A DNA stretch of 64,000 bases from Myxococcales bacterium (GTDB lineage Bacteria; Myxococcota_A; Polyangia; Haliangiales; Haliangiaceae), in assembly GCA_028287115.1 (NCBI GenBank), contig JAQBQF010000146.1, positions 1 to 64,000 of the forward strand. Direction: 5' to 3'. The position numbers were made by a program, and so were the translations under genes. The notes below the pieces were generated by a model. It was not told the origin of the DNA. It searched no databases and saw only the letters and a list, made by a program, of their open reading frames with translations. Shown in pieces: positions 1 to 8,299 of this stretch. The stretch's first letter is position 1; each line of letters begins with the position of its first letter.

Positions 1-492
1 GGCCTGGTGACGGTGGTCGCCGGCGCCATCGGTGTCGCGATCGGCGGCCAATGGGCCGACCGCGGCCAGCGCGAGCTTCCGGTGGTGACCGCGACCACTC
101 CGTACGATGCCGTCGAGAATCGGCTCGGCATGAACGTGCTGTTGCGGGTGTCCGCGATCGGAGTGGCGGTCGCGGTGCCGTTCACCGCGCTGGCGTTCTT
201 CATGCCGGTGCCGGTCGCGTTCTTTGCGGCGGCGTTCGTCGCAGAGATCGGTCTGTTCTTGTCGACGTCACCGGTCAATGCGGTCGGCCTGCGCGCGGTG
301 CCACCGGAGCTGCGCGCGAGCGCGATGGCCGCGATGATCTTCGCGATTCACCTGTTCGGCGATCTGTGGTCGCCGCCGGTGCTCGGCCAACTGCAACACG
401 TGCTGCCCGTCGAGCTCGCGATGATGGCACTTCCGCTGATGTTCGCGGTCTCGGCCTATCTGTGGTGGCCTCGACAGCACGAGGCGCGATGA
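1..492 (+). CDS. MFS transporter, C-terminal part (partial)
   Basis: The reading frame is open from base 1 and ends in TGA at 490-492, so this is the last ~163 residues of a longer membrane protein whose 5' end lies outside the window. The visible part holds about four hydrophobic segments: one at the edge, one near residues 60-80 (VAVPFTALAFFMPVPV), one at 84-105 and one at the end. They are joined by short loops, including a PPELRASAMA segment typical of the cytoplasmic loop before helix 11 of Major Facilitator (Spinster-like) carriers. The tail WWPRQHEAR is cytoplasmic. The substrate cannot be told from this end. Family call is moderately sure. Confidence 0.6.
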   Translation, partial: GLVTVVAGAIGVAIGGQWADRGQRELPVVTATTPYDAVENRLGMNVLLRVSAIGVAVAVPFTALAFFMPVPVAFFAAAFVAEIGLFLSTSPVNAVGLRAVPPELRASAMAAMIFAIHLFGDLWSPPVLGQLQHVLPVELAMMALPLMFAVSAYLWWPRQHEAR

Positions 493-537
493 CCCATGGC
501 GGCGATCGACGATCGCATCGTGGACGACTGCGATGAT

Positions 538-565
538 CGCCACCGCCTGCGATCGTGCGGTGGCG
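538..565. repeat. 9-bp perfect inverted repeat between MFS and kinase genes
   Basis: CGCCACCGC (538-546) and GCGGTGGCG (557-565) are perfect reverse complements separated by ten bases. The hairpin lies 46 bases after the MFS stop and 50 bases before the kinase start. No T tract follows on either strand, so it is not a classic intrinsic terminator. It could be a Rho-assisted terminator, an mRNA-stabilising hairpin or an operator. Confidence 0.4.
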
Positions 566-615
566 CCGCGCAAACCCGAAGCGCTGTGACCTGACATGGT
601 GATAAGCTCGACGAC

Positions 616-2079
616 ATGCGCGGCTCCGCCGATGAAGTTTCGCTAGGCGCGACGGCCGTTGCTTCCGCGATGCCGAATACCGCCAATGCGGCATCCGCGT
701 TCGCCGCGGCCGGCGACGCCGTGCTGGTCCCGGGCCAGATGTTTCGCGGCCTGCGGATCCACTCGCTGCTCGGCGCCGGCGCGATGGGCACCGCATACCT
801 CGCGAGTCACGCGAGCCTACGCACGCCGGTCGTGATCAAGCTGTTCCGGATCGCGGGCGCGGATCCGCTCGCCGAAGCGCATCTCGCCGCGCGCGTCGTC
901 TCGCCGTCGGTGGTGCCGGTGCTCGATGCCGGCGTCGAAGGCGGCGTGCCGTACGTGATCCAGCGCTATGTCGACGGAATCGACCTGGACGAGCTCCTCG
1001 CGATCCATGCCGCCGCAGATCGCTCGATTCCGGTCGCGACGCTCGTGCGGATCGCGGTGCACGTGTTTCAGGGCCTCTCGGCGATCCATATCGCGGGTGT
1101 CGTGCATCGCGATATCAAGCCGCCGAATCTGTTTCTCGCGGGATCGGGGGAAGCGCTCGTCGGAGATTTCGGGATCGCGGTCGATCCCAATGCGACCAAT
1201 CGTCCGGAGGTCGCCGGTACCCCGATGTTCATCGCGCCCGAGCTGTGGGCGGGCCAAGCGGCGACCCCGCGCACGGATCTGTATTCCGCGGGTGCGACGC
1301 TGCACTTGCTCTGGCAGCGCAAGGCACCGTTCGTCGGTTCGACGCTGCTCGAGATCGCGCAGATGCACCGCGAGACGCCGTACGAGGTGCCGCATTGCGC
1401 CGATCCCGTCGCGGCCTACTTCGGCGCCGTGCTCGCTCGGCTCCTCGACAAACATCCCGAGCATCGCCCCGAGTCCGCGCTCGGCGTGGCGCGCATGCTC
1501 GAGCGCATCATGACGCCGCCGCCCGAGCTGCGCGGTCACGATGACGGCATCGCGAGGATCGGCGACCTCGTCGTCGGTCTCGAACAGCGCGACATCTGCA
1601 ATGCACAGACGGACGTGATCGTCAGCGCCGCGAACGAGAAGCTCGAGATGCGCCGAGGTGTTGCGGGGGCCCTGCGCGCTGTCGCCGGCGACGAGATCGA
1701 ACGCGCCGCACATGCGCAAGGTCCTGCGATGATGGGCCAGGTCGTGTGGACCGAGCCGTTTCGCCTGCGCTGCAAGGCGGTCGCGCACGCGGTCGCCGCT
1801 CTCGATGGCGCGATCTGTATCCAGCGCGCCGCGTTGCGCACGCTGTTCGAAGCGGAGCGGCGCGGCTTTCACTCGATCACGTTCCCGGCGCTCGGCACCG
1901 GCGTCGGCGGCGTCCCGCAAGGACTCGGCGCCCGGCTGATGCTCGAGGCGCTGAGCACGTTCGCGTCGTTTGGCCCGAAGAGTTGCCGCTCGATCCGGAT
2001 CGCGTTGCCGACCTCCGAAGCGATCGCCGCGTGGACCACCGCGTTGATCGCGCTCGACGCCGATGCGGTGCTTCACTGA
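616..2079 (+). CDS. Ser/Thr protein kinase fused to a C-terminal macro domain
   Basis: A 487-residue protein with a complete Hanks-type kinase domain at about residues 43-298. The glycine loop is GAGAMG at 53-58. The ATP-anchoring lysine is K75, in VVIK. The catalytic loop is HRDIKPPN from 164, followed by DFG at 184-186 and APE at 207-209. Residues 1-40 are low-complexity, Ala-rich and not a signal peptide; there is no transmembrane helix, so the protein is probably cytoplasmic. Residues 311-487 form a macro (Appr-1''-P processing type) domain: GDLV, then an IVSAAN strand that corresponds to the ADP-ribose-binding VNAAN, a GVAGALRAVAG helix, and FPALGTGVGG, the phosphate-binding loop. Macro domains bind or hydrolyse ADP-ribose; kinases phosphorylate Ser/Thr. 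The fusion suggests a kinase that senses or edits ADP-ribosylation, which is inference. The downstream lipoprotein gene overlaps its 3' end. Confidence 0.88.
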   Translation: MRGSADEVSLGATAVASAMPNTANAASAFAAAGDAVLVPGQMFRGLRIHSLLGAGAMGTAYLASHASLRTPVVIKLFRIAGADPLAEAHLAARVVSPSVVPVLDAGVEGGVPYVIQRYVDGIDLDELLAIHAAADRSIPVATLVRIAVHVFQGLSAIHIAGVVHRDIKPPNLFLAGSGEALVGDFGIAVDPNATNRPEVAGTPMFIAPELWAGQAATPRTDLYSAGATLHLLWQRKAPFVGSTLLEIAQMHRETPYEVPHCADPVAAYFGAVLARLLDKHPEHRPESALGVARMLERIMTPPPELRGHDDGIARIGDLVVGLEQRDICNAQTDVIVSAANEKLEMRRGVAGALRAVAGDEIERAAHAQGPAMMGQVVWTEPFRLRCKAVAHAVAALDGAICIQRAALRTLFEAERRGFHSITFPALGTGVGGVPQGLGARLMLEALSTFASFGPKSCRSIRIALPTSEAIAAWTTALIALDADAVLH

Positions 2080-3104
2080 GGGCCGCGAAGATCACGTTGG
2101 CTGCGGTCGCCTGCGCGGCGGGATGTTTGGTCAAACCAGACCCGAGTGCGCCGGTAACGAACATCGCGTTCGTGACCTCGATGGCGAAGCCCGCCGGGAT
2201 GATCGGTGGCACCGCCGGCGCCGATGACATGTGCGCACAAAGCGCGACCGACGCGGGACTCCCCGGCCATTACAGGGCGTGGATCTCGACGGCGGGCATG
2301 CCGGCGCTGCTTCGGCTCGGCTCGGCACGCGGCTGGACGCGGCTCGACGGCCTGCCGTTCGCCGACACGATCGGGGATCTCGTCGCGGGGCGGATCTTCA
2401 ATCCGCTGCGCCTCGACGAGCGCGCCACCGATGTCGGCGATGGCGGATTTCTGGTGGCGACCGGAACCCACGACGACGGCCAGCAGGCGGATAACTGCAA
2501 CGACTTCACCGGTGGCGCGACGGGGCTGTTCGGAGACGCGAGCGCCACCAAGGGAACCTGGACGGAAGCGGCCGTGCATAGCTGCACCGAGGTGACACGC
2601 CTCTATTGCTTCGGTACCGATCTCCGGACGCCAGTCGCGCAGCCCACCGAGACCGGGCGGCTCGCCTTCCTGACGAACAGCAACTTCAGCCCGAGCGGAG
2701 GCCTCGCCAAGGCCGATGAGCTCTGTAATACGGAAGCGCATACGACCGATCGATTCGCCGCGCTGCTCTCGACAACCAAGATCGCCGCCGGCTCGCGCTT
2801 CTCCTCCGGTACCCCGTGGGTCCGTCCCGATCACGTCCTCGTCACGCGCGATCTGAACGACTTCCCGGCTCCAATCAACGTGACGCTCGATGGCGGCTAC
2901 GTGCAGAGCGCGGTCTGGACCGGCGCTGGCGCCACGAACAGCACCTCCGGAGGTATCGACGAGAGCTGTAACGACTGGACGAGCTCGGACGCCACCAGCA
3001 CCGCCGCGATCGGAGCCTCCGAGAGCTCCGGCCGGCATGTGTTCTTTTACTCGACGATGTTCGAGTGCAATCAGCCGCGCCCTATCTACTGCCTCGAGCG
3101 TTAG
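2031..3104 (+). CDS. lipoprotein with two DUF1554-like repeats
   Basis: No ATG is available. The first usable canonical start is GTG at 2031, inside the kinase gene (49-base overlap). It gives an Arg-rich n-region, a short hydrophobic stretch (ITLAAVACAAGC) and a lipobox cysteine, so this looks like an exported lipoprotein of about 357 residues. The mature part contains two similar units. Each opens with an (F/L)xTS/N strand, then GG-A-ADxxC, and each carries several cysteines and a C-terminal TRLYCFG- or RPIYCLE-type strand. This pattern resembles the DUF1554 family (lectin-fold-like surface lipoproteins in Leptospira and myxobacteria). Function unknown. The start is the weak point; TTG at 2097 would leave too short a signal. 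Confidence 0.6.
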   Translation: MDHRVDRARRRCGASLRAAKITLAAVACAAGCLVKPDPSAPVTNIAFVTSMAKPAGMIGGTAGADDMCAQSATDAGLPGHYRAWISTAGMPALLRLGSARGWTRLDGLPFADTIGDLVAGRIFNPLRLDERATDVGDGGFLVATGTHDDGQQADNCNDFTGGATGLFGDASATKGTWTEAAVHSCTEVTRLYCFGTDLRTPVAQPTETGRLAFLTNSNFSPSGGLAKADELCNTEAHTTDRFAALLSTTKIAAGSRFSSGTPWVRPDHVLVTRDLNDFPAPINVTLDGGYVQSAVWTGAGATNSTSGGIDESCNDWTSSDATSTAAIGASESSGRHVFFYSTMFECNQPRPIYCLER

Positions 3105-3105
3105 A

Positions 3106-3837
3106 TCAGGTCGCGTCCTGCAGCACGAAGTGGATCTTGAACCCCCGGATCCGGACCGGCACGAGCTTGCCGTCTTTCTCGCCCGGCGAGAACTGACATT
3201 CGCGCAGCGCCTTCGTCGCCGCTTCGGTGAGACCGTGTCCGAGTCCTTCGACGACATGGACCTCGCGGACGTGACCGTCTTCACCGACGATCAGGTCGAG
3301 GACGACCGTCCCTTCGATGCCCGCGGCCTTCGCGTCGTCGGTGTACTTCCCGAAACACCGGCCTTGCGGCAGCGGCATCTTCGTCGCCTCGAACGCCGCG
3401 ACGGGCGTGGCGAGCGGTTTCACCGCGGCGCCGGATCCCGGACCGGCCTCGGGCTTGAGCGTGTTGCCGACCGCCATCGCTTGGGTGCCGCCTTGCGACG
3501 TCGACTCCATGTTGACGCCGAACACCGGCTCGTCGGTCGATTCGACCTGAACGGCGGGATGATCGGGCGGTGGTGCGTCTTTCGCGACGGCCGCGACGAT
3601 CGGCGAGTGCACCGGCCTCGTCCGCGGCGCTTCATGCGTGGGCGTGGGCTCGGGCTTGGGCTCCGGCGGCTTCTCCGGTTCCGGCTCCTTGGGCGGCTCG
3701 GTCTCGATCATGCGGATCTCGACCGGTAGCGGCCGCGGTTTGTCGACGTGACGCGGCAGGTAGTCGAGACCTCGCGCGAGCGCGAAATGCGCGACGAGCG
3801 AAGCGACCGCACAGATCAGGAGCTTGTGGTCGTTCAT
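3106..3837 (-). CDS. tonB: energy transducer TonB
   Basis: A 243-residue TonB: cytoplasmic stub MNDHKLL, a single N-terminal membrane helix (residues ~5-20), a periplasmic Pro/Glu/Lys-rich spacer (EPPKEPEPEKPPEPKPEP, about 45-62) and a C-terminal TonB domain (about 165-243). The C-terminal domain has the GxVVLDLIVGEDGHV strand, a helix ending in ALRECQFSPG, and a terminal KIHFVL strand. TonB couples the proton motive force harvested by ExbB/ExbD to outer-membrane receptors. The ATG overlaps the exbD stop as ATGA, so translation is probably coupled. The start was chosen for that overlap and the charged n-region; a further 28 codons open upstream lie inside exbD. It is the last gene of the operon. 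Confidence 0.92.
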   Translation of the reverse strand: MNDHKLLICAVASLVAHFALARGLDYLPRHVDKPRPLPVEIRMIETEPPKEPEPEKPPEPKPEPTPTHEAPRTRPVHSPIVAAVAKDAPPPDHPAVQVESTDEPVFGVNMESTSQGGTQAMAVGNTLKPEAGPGSGAAVKPLATPVAAFEATKMPLPQGRCFGKYTDDAKAAGIEGTVVLDLIVGEDGHVREVHVVEGLGHGLTEAATKALRECQFSPGEKDGKLVPVRIRGFKIHFVLQDAT

Positions 3838-4256
3838 GTCGGTGGGGCGACCATCACGCTGGGATCGATCTGGATCGCAAACGACGTCACGTTGAGCGAC
3901 TTCACCAGGTCTAGCACCCAAACGATGCGCCCGTAGGACACCGATTTGTCACCCGAAATCACCGCCTGGGTCTTCTTGTCCCTCGCGACCGCATCGGCAA
4001 CCGCCGCGCGCAATGCCGCGGGGGTGACCGTCCTGCCGTTCAAGTAGATCGCGCCTTCGCGCGTCATCGTGATCTCGAGCATGGTCGGCTTCATCGGCGT
4101 GCTCTGACTCGCACGCGGCAGCTCGACCTCGATCGCCTGCTTCGAGATCAGGTGCGCCGTCAGCATGAAGATGATCAGCAGCACGAGCATGATGTCGACG
4201 AGCGGTGTGACGTTGATCTCGGCGATGATGCCGCGCTTGCGAGCACCGGCCGCCAT
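3834..4256 (-). CDS. exbD: biopolymer transport protein ExbD
   Basis: A 140-residue ExbD/TolR protein. After a basic start (MAAGARKRG) comes the family signature INVTPLVDIMLVLLIIFM. This includes the membrane-embedded aspartate that carries protons through the ExbB-ExbD motor. A periplasmic domain follows, with LNGRTV and a VSYGRIVWVLDLVKS helix. Length matches the family. Its ATG shares one base with the exbB stop (TGATG) and its stop overlaps the tonB start (ATGA). The tight exbB-exbD-tonB chain shows these act together. Confidence 0.93.
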   Translation of the reverse strand: MAAGARKRGIIAEINVTPLVDIMLVLLIIFMLTAHLISKQAIEVELPRASQSTPMKPTMLEITMTREGAIYLNGRTVTPAALRAAVADAVARDKKTQAVISGDKSVSYGRIVWVLDLVKSLNVTSFAIQIDPSVMVAPPT

Positions 4257-4921
4257 CACGCCTCCTTGGCGTCGGCGCTCGTCGACGGGGATGTCTTCAG
4301 ATAGGCGAGGATCTGGTGCGCGAACGTTTCGGTCGCGGAGGTCGTCGTCTCGACATGCCGTGTGAAGGCGTTGTACGCGGCGACCGCGGGCAACGCGACG
4401 AGCAACCCGACACCGGTCGCGACGAGCGCTTGCGCGATGCCCGCCATCACGGCCTGGGTATCCGAGAGCGAGCTGCCCGACAGATCGTGGACCGCGCGGA
4501 TGATGCCGAGCACCGTGCCGAACAGACCGACGAAGGGCGCGTTGTTGCCGAGCGTGCCGAGAAACGCGAGGCGCCTCTCGTAGCGCTGGCGCTCCTGCTC
4601 GATGATCGCTGTCTTGTGATCCTCGACGGCAGCCGCGCCGTCGGCTGCGCGTTCGAGACACGATCGGCCGACCGCCGCTTGCATCGAGCGCTGGTTCGCG
4701 AGCACGCGCAACGCGTCGGCTGGGCCCTTCTTGCGGAGCGTGTCGAGCGCTCTCGCGAACAGCTCCGCCGGACGCCGCTCCTGCAGGTAGAACCACACGC
4801 GCTCGATCATCACGGCGAGCGCGGCCAAGCTGAGGCCGAGCAAGAGCCACAGGATCCAGCGCGAGCCCGCGCGGAGCATCAGGTCGAGGATCTGTCCGTC
4901 GATTCCAGTATCGGTTTCCAT
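4256..4921 (-). CDS. exbB: biopolymer transport protein ExbB (MotA/TolQ/ExbB proton channel)
   Basis: A 221-residue ExbB/TolQ protein. It has a first membrane helix at about residues 22-45 (WILWLLLGLSLAALAVMIERVW), a long cytoplasmic segment, and two C-terminal helices. The MotA/TolQ/ExbB signature is NNAPFVGLFGTVLGII near residue 127 and GIAQALVATGVGLLVALPAVAAYN near 162. It forms the pentameric stator around ExbD. It lies 19 bases downstream of the TonB-dependent receptor gene on the same strand, which fits one transcript. Confidence 0.93.
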   Translation of the reverse strand: METDTGIDGQILDLMLRAGSRWILWLLLGLSLAALAVMIERVWFYLQERRPAELFARALDTLRKKGPADALRVLANQRSMQAAVGRSCLERAADGAAAVEDHKTAIIEQERQRYERRLAFLGTLGNNAPFVGLFGTVLGIIRAVHDLSGSSLSDTQAVMAGIAQALVATGVGLLVALPAVAAYNAFTRHVETTTSATETFAHQILAYLKTSPSTSADAKEA

Positions 4922-4940
4922 GTGTTGTTCCTAATCGCGC

Positions 4941-7544
4941 CTAGAACCTGCCGCGCAACCCGAGGGTCGGCAGCACGTAGCGAATCGTTTGGCCGGGAAT
5001 GACTTCTTCCGGAAGCAGCGCGACGTTCGTGATGTCGACGTAGAAATCGAGCAGCCACTTCTGCCACACCGCACGTTTGTCGACGCGAATGTCGAACCGG
5101 ACGTAGCCGTCGGCACGTCCCGTGTTGTAGCCGCTCGTCGTCGTCGCGGGCAGGCCGCTCTGATATTGCATGCGAATACCGATGTCCCAGTTGCGACGCA
5201 GTGGCAGCCCCATGACGAGGTTGACGAGGTGCGTGCGATCGTAGTCGTACGGTGCCCACACTCCGAGCCGCTCGCGCTCCGAATGCGAGAGCGTGTACGA
5301 CAGCCAGCCGAAGATGCCGTTCTTCGCCGCGCGCCGGAGCAACACCTCGAGTCCGTACGCGCGACCGGTCTGCGCCTTGGTCAGGCGATCGATGAACATC
5401 TGTCCCGGATCCGTCGTCGTCACGATCCCGGTCGGAAACAGCGTCGGGTTTGCGACCGTGCCGAGCGTCGCCGCGTTCGTCGATAGATCGAAGATCGTCG
5501 GGTTCATGTAGTTGTAGTAGGCCTCGCTCGACAGCTGGAACCGATTCGCGAGCGGAACTTCGACGCCGACGCTCGTCTGGATCGATTCGAGGAGGCCGTA
5601 CTTGAGCGGCATCTGATCGAGACCCGGCAGCGGCAGCACGAACCGCGGCGGCTGGTGGTAGATGCCGGTCGAGGCCTTGAGCCAGATCGCGCTGTCATCA
5701 CTATCCGGCGCGACGTCCGGAAGATCGCGATGGCCGAGCTTGTAGCGCACGGTGAGCCGCGGATCGACCGCCGGCTTGGTCGCCGTCTTGTCTTCGTAGA
5801 CGTCGGCGCGAATACCGGGGCGGATCAGCCAAGCCGGCGTCGGCCGCCAGATTCCTTCGACGAATGCCGAACCGACATACGAGGTGCTGAGCTGGTTCGT
5901 GATCGCCGCGAGCGCGCCGCCGCCGGCGGTAGCCGCGCCGCCTTGTTTGAGATCGCGCACGCTGCCGTCGAGCCCGGCCGCGAGCGACAGCTTCTCGTCG
6001 AGCTTCCACCGCGTGCGGATCTGCGGCTCCGCGAGCCAGATGTTGAAGTCGGTGCCCATCGACTCCGTGTGATCGTAGCCACCGACGATTCGATACGTCG
6101 TCTCGAGATTTCCGATCGTCTGGTGATAGCGGAGATCGAGCCGATGAAAGTTGAGGATCAAGGAAGGCGCGAGCGGCGGATTCGCGGCGTTCGGATCGGC
6201 GTTGGGCGCGATGGTATCGAGCTCGTCGCGTGCACCGAACGCGAACACCGTCCACCCGTTCGCCTTCGTGCCGCCGTCGACGCGCAGCTGATAATCCCAG
6301 TACGACAGCGACGCTTGATTCGTCGCGAGCGACAGCAACAAGCCCGGATAGCCGTAGCGGCCTGCTGCGGTGACCGTCGCGCCGAGCGGCTTGATCGGCT
6401 CGCGAATGAGACCGCCGATCTGCAGGAGGTTCGCGTCGAGATCGATCAGGTGCTCGTCGGCACCGGCGCGACGCGTTCGACCATCGACGATGCCGGCCGT
6501 GTAGCCGCCGTACGGTGCAGGCGCACCACCCGGATAGAACTGGATCTCGTCGATGAACTCGGGATGGATCACGCTCGGACCCGAGAGCAGGTGGAACAGC
6601 AGCGGCACACGGGTGCCGTCGATCAAGAAACCGGTCGAGCTCGGGCTGGCGCCGCGGATCACCGGGAACGGCAACAGCGACACGACCGAGGCGACGCCGG
6701 GAAGCGCTTGGATCACGCGGAATGGATCGCCGAAAGTGCCCGGCACTTGTTGCAGCTCCGGCCCGCGCAGCGTGATGCGCGAGACTTCTTCGCGGCGCTG
6801 TTCGCCGACGACGACGATCTCGTACGGATCGTAGCGATCGCGCTCGACGTAGTAGGTGACCGCCAGCTCCTGTTTCTCCGCGAGCGTTTCGGTCTGCACG
6901 AACGGATTGTGCGCGGGCGCGTAGACGTTCACCTTCGCCGGACCCGGCGGCACGGCGATCCGGAAATGGCCCTTCTGATCGGCTTCGGTCGAATACGTGC
7001 GGCCCGCGATCTCGACGGTGACCGTCGCGCTCGGCACCGGCAGCCGGGTCCCGAGCTCGACGAGCTTGCCCTTGAGCGCCGCGGTTCTTCCCGGGCCCTC
7101 CTCGACCGGTGTCACGGGCGGCGGGGGTGGCGGCGGCACGAACGTATGGGTGAACGTGATCTCGACCTTCACGGGCTTGCCGCCGTAGGTCGCCGGATCG
7201 AACTTGAACGACTTCGTCGCCGCGACAACCGCGTCGTCGAACGGGGCCTGCGGCGCGGTGATCAGGTCGACCTTCTGCACGGTGCCGGTCGCGTCGACGA
7301 GCAACTTCACCGTGACCACGACGGGCGCGGTGATCGGCGGAGCCGCATCCGGATACGGTACGTCGGTCGATCCGATCGCATGCGGTGGCTCGAAGCTCGG
7401 TCCTGCGTCGGTCGCCGGCGCCGTCGGCGCATCGGCCGGTGGCCCCGCGTCGACGATCGGCGCGTCGGGCACACCTGCATCCTGCGCCTGCGCATGTGCA
7501 ATCGCCGGCGCACATAACGCGAGGAGCGCGAGCCAGCGGGTCAT
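4941..7544 (-). CDS. TonB-dependent receptor with N-terminal TonB-C-like and carboxypeptidase-regulatory domains
   Basis: An 867-residue outer-membrane receptor. A signal peptide (1-18, cut after AHA) precedes an Asp/Ala/Pro-rich linker. Residues ~61-137 resemble the C-terminal domain of TonB itself (VTVKLLVDATGTV, then FDDAVVAATKSFKFDPA, then VEITFTHTF). A polyproline run (137-143) leads to a carboxypeptidase-regulatory-like Ig domain (~155-235). The plug follows (~260-390: QVPGTFGDPFRVIQALPG, PVIRGASPSSTGFLIDG), then the beta-barrel, which ends in phenylalanine as BAM substrates do. The start ATG at 7544 is 23 bases after the stop of the upstream barrel gene. The substrate is unknown. A receptor carrying its own TonB-like module is a known but little-studied architecture in this lineage. 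Confidence 0.88.
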   Translation of the reverse strand: MTRWLALLALCAPAIAHAQAQDAGVPDAPIVDAGPPADAPTAPATDAGPSFEPPHAIGSTDVPYPDAAPPITAPVVVTVKLLVDATGTVQKVDLITAPQAPFDDAVVAATKSFKFDPATYGGKPVKVEITFTHTFVPPPPPPPVTPVEEGPGRTAALKGKLVELGTRLPVPSATVTVEIAGRTYSTEADQKGHFRIAVPPGPAKVNVYAPAHNPFVQTETLAEKQELAVTYYVERDRYDPYEIVVVGEQRREEVSRITLRGPELQQVPGTFGDPFRVIQALPGVASVVSLLPFPVIRGASPSSTGFLIDGTRVPLLFHLLSGPSVIHPEFIDEIQFYPGGAPAPYGGYTAGIVDGRTRRAGADEHLIDLDANLLQIGGLIREPIKPLGATVTAAGRYGYPGLLLSLATNQASLSYWDYQLRVDGGTKANGWTVFAFGARDELDTIAPNADPNAANPPLAPSLILNFHRLDLRYHQTIGNLETTYRIVGGYDHTESMGTDFNIWLAEPQIRTRWKLDEKLSLAAGLDGSVRDLKQGGAATAGGGALAAITNQLSTSYVGSAFVEGIWRPTPAWLIRPGIRADVYEDKTATKPAVDPRLTVRYKLGHRDLPDVAPDSDDSAIWLKASTGIYHQPPRFVLPLPGLDQMPLKYGLLESIQTSVGVEVPLANRFQLSSEAYYNYMNPTIFDLSTNAATLGTVANPTLFPTGIVTTTDPGQMFIDRLTKAQTGRAYGLEVLLRRAAKNGIFGWLSYTLSHSERERLGVWAPYDYDRTHLVNLVMGLPLRRNWDIGIRMQYQSGLPATTTSGYNTGRADGYVRFDIRVDKRAVWQKWLLDFYVDITNVALLPEEVIPGQTIRYVLPTLGLRGRF

Positions 7545-7567
7545 CCGCCTCCGGGGATTCCGCGGCA

Positions 7568-8299
7568 CTACCGCCACGCGACCCCCCACGACAAGGTCAC
7601 GCCCGCGTGGCTCCAGAACTGCCGGAACTCGATCGGACGCGCCGTGTCCGCATCGAGGAAACCGCTGCGCCGGGTGCATGCGGTGTACTGACCGATCACC
7701 TCGAGTGCGACATCCGTCGAGGCGCGCGGACCGAGCACGTAGGTCCACGTGGCGCGCGCCAGTCCGGCGGCGCCGACACCGCTACAGCTCGCGATCGGCA
7801 TGCTCGCGTTCGGAAACGTATAAGACACGTCGGTCGTCGGCGGCACGGCGTCGGTCCGGCCGGTGCGACCTTCGACGATGCCGCCGAAGCCAAAGCCACC
7901 CGCCAGCGCGAACCGCGGCGTGACATGCCATGTGGGATCGATCGTGCCCGCGAAGCGCAAGCCCGACAGCCCGCCCGCTTGCGACACGGCCGCGTACTGG
8001 AACGAGACATAGACCGACCACGACTCGTCGAGCCGGAGGCCGGCGTGGAGCTGCGCGCCGAGCAATCGCCCGCTTGGTGCCCCGCGCAGTCCATCGAACC
8101 GGCCGTATGCCAGCCCGAGGCCGAGCCGAAAGCCCGATTTCTGCCACGCGACGCGATCCGCCTCGGTCGGGAGGGAGAGCTTCGGCACCCCCTCTTCGTC
8201 GTCCGCCTTCGCGGAGATCGGAGCCGTGGTAGTGCCGCGTTCTGAGGTCTGCGCAGACGCGCTCGACGCCAGCATGGCGATCGCGAGCAGATGCTTCAC
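7568..8299 (-). CDS. outer-membrane beta-barrel-like protein (OMP1)
   Basis: A 243-residue exported protein. I chose GTG at 8299 because it overlaps the upstream stop as GTGA and leaves an ideal signal peptide (MKHLLAIAMLASSASAQ); an ATG fifteen bases further upstream is possible. The mature part alternates short amphipathic strands (GFRLGLGLAYGRF, SWSVYVSFQYAAV, RFALAGGFGFGGI, HAGVTLSWGVAWR), consistent with a small beta-barrel or lipocalin-like porin. It has a conserved-looking CSG and CTRR pair. It shares its shape with the protein encoded at 9369-9959. It sits between a lipoprotein and the TonB receptor, so it is probably part of the same envelope system. Confidence 0.6.
   Translation of the reverse strand: MKHLLAIAMLASSASAQTSERGTTTAPISAKADDEEGVPKLSLPTEADRVAWQKSGFRLGLGLAYGRFDGLRGAPSGRLLGAQLHAGLRLDESWSVYVSFQYAAVSQAGGLSGLRFAGTIDPTWHVTPRFALAGGFGFGGIVEGRTGRTDAVPPTTDVSYTFPNASMPIASCSGVGAAGLARATWTYVLGPRASTDVALEVIGQYTACTRRSGFLDADTARPIEFRQFWSHAGVTLSWGVAWR

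Noticed and set aside
817..2076. Long open frame antisense to the kinase-macro gene
   Set aside because: Arg/Asp-rich shadow typical of high-GC antisense frames; no domain, no signal, no start context.
5655..7517. 620-codon plus-strand frame opposite the TonB-dependent receptor
   Set aside because: Receptor has full domain structure; opposite frame is RDR-rich shadow.
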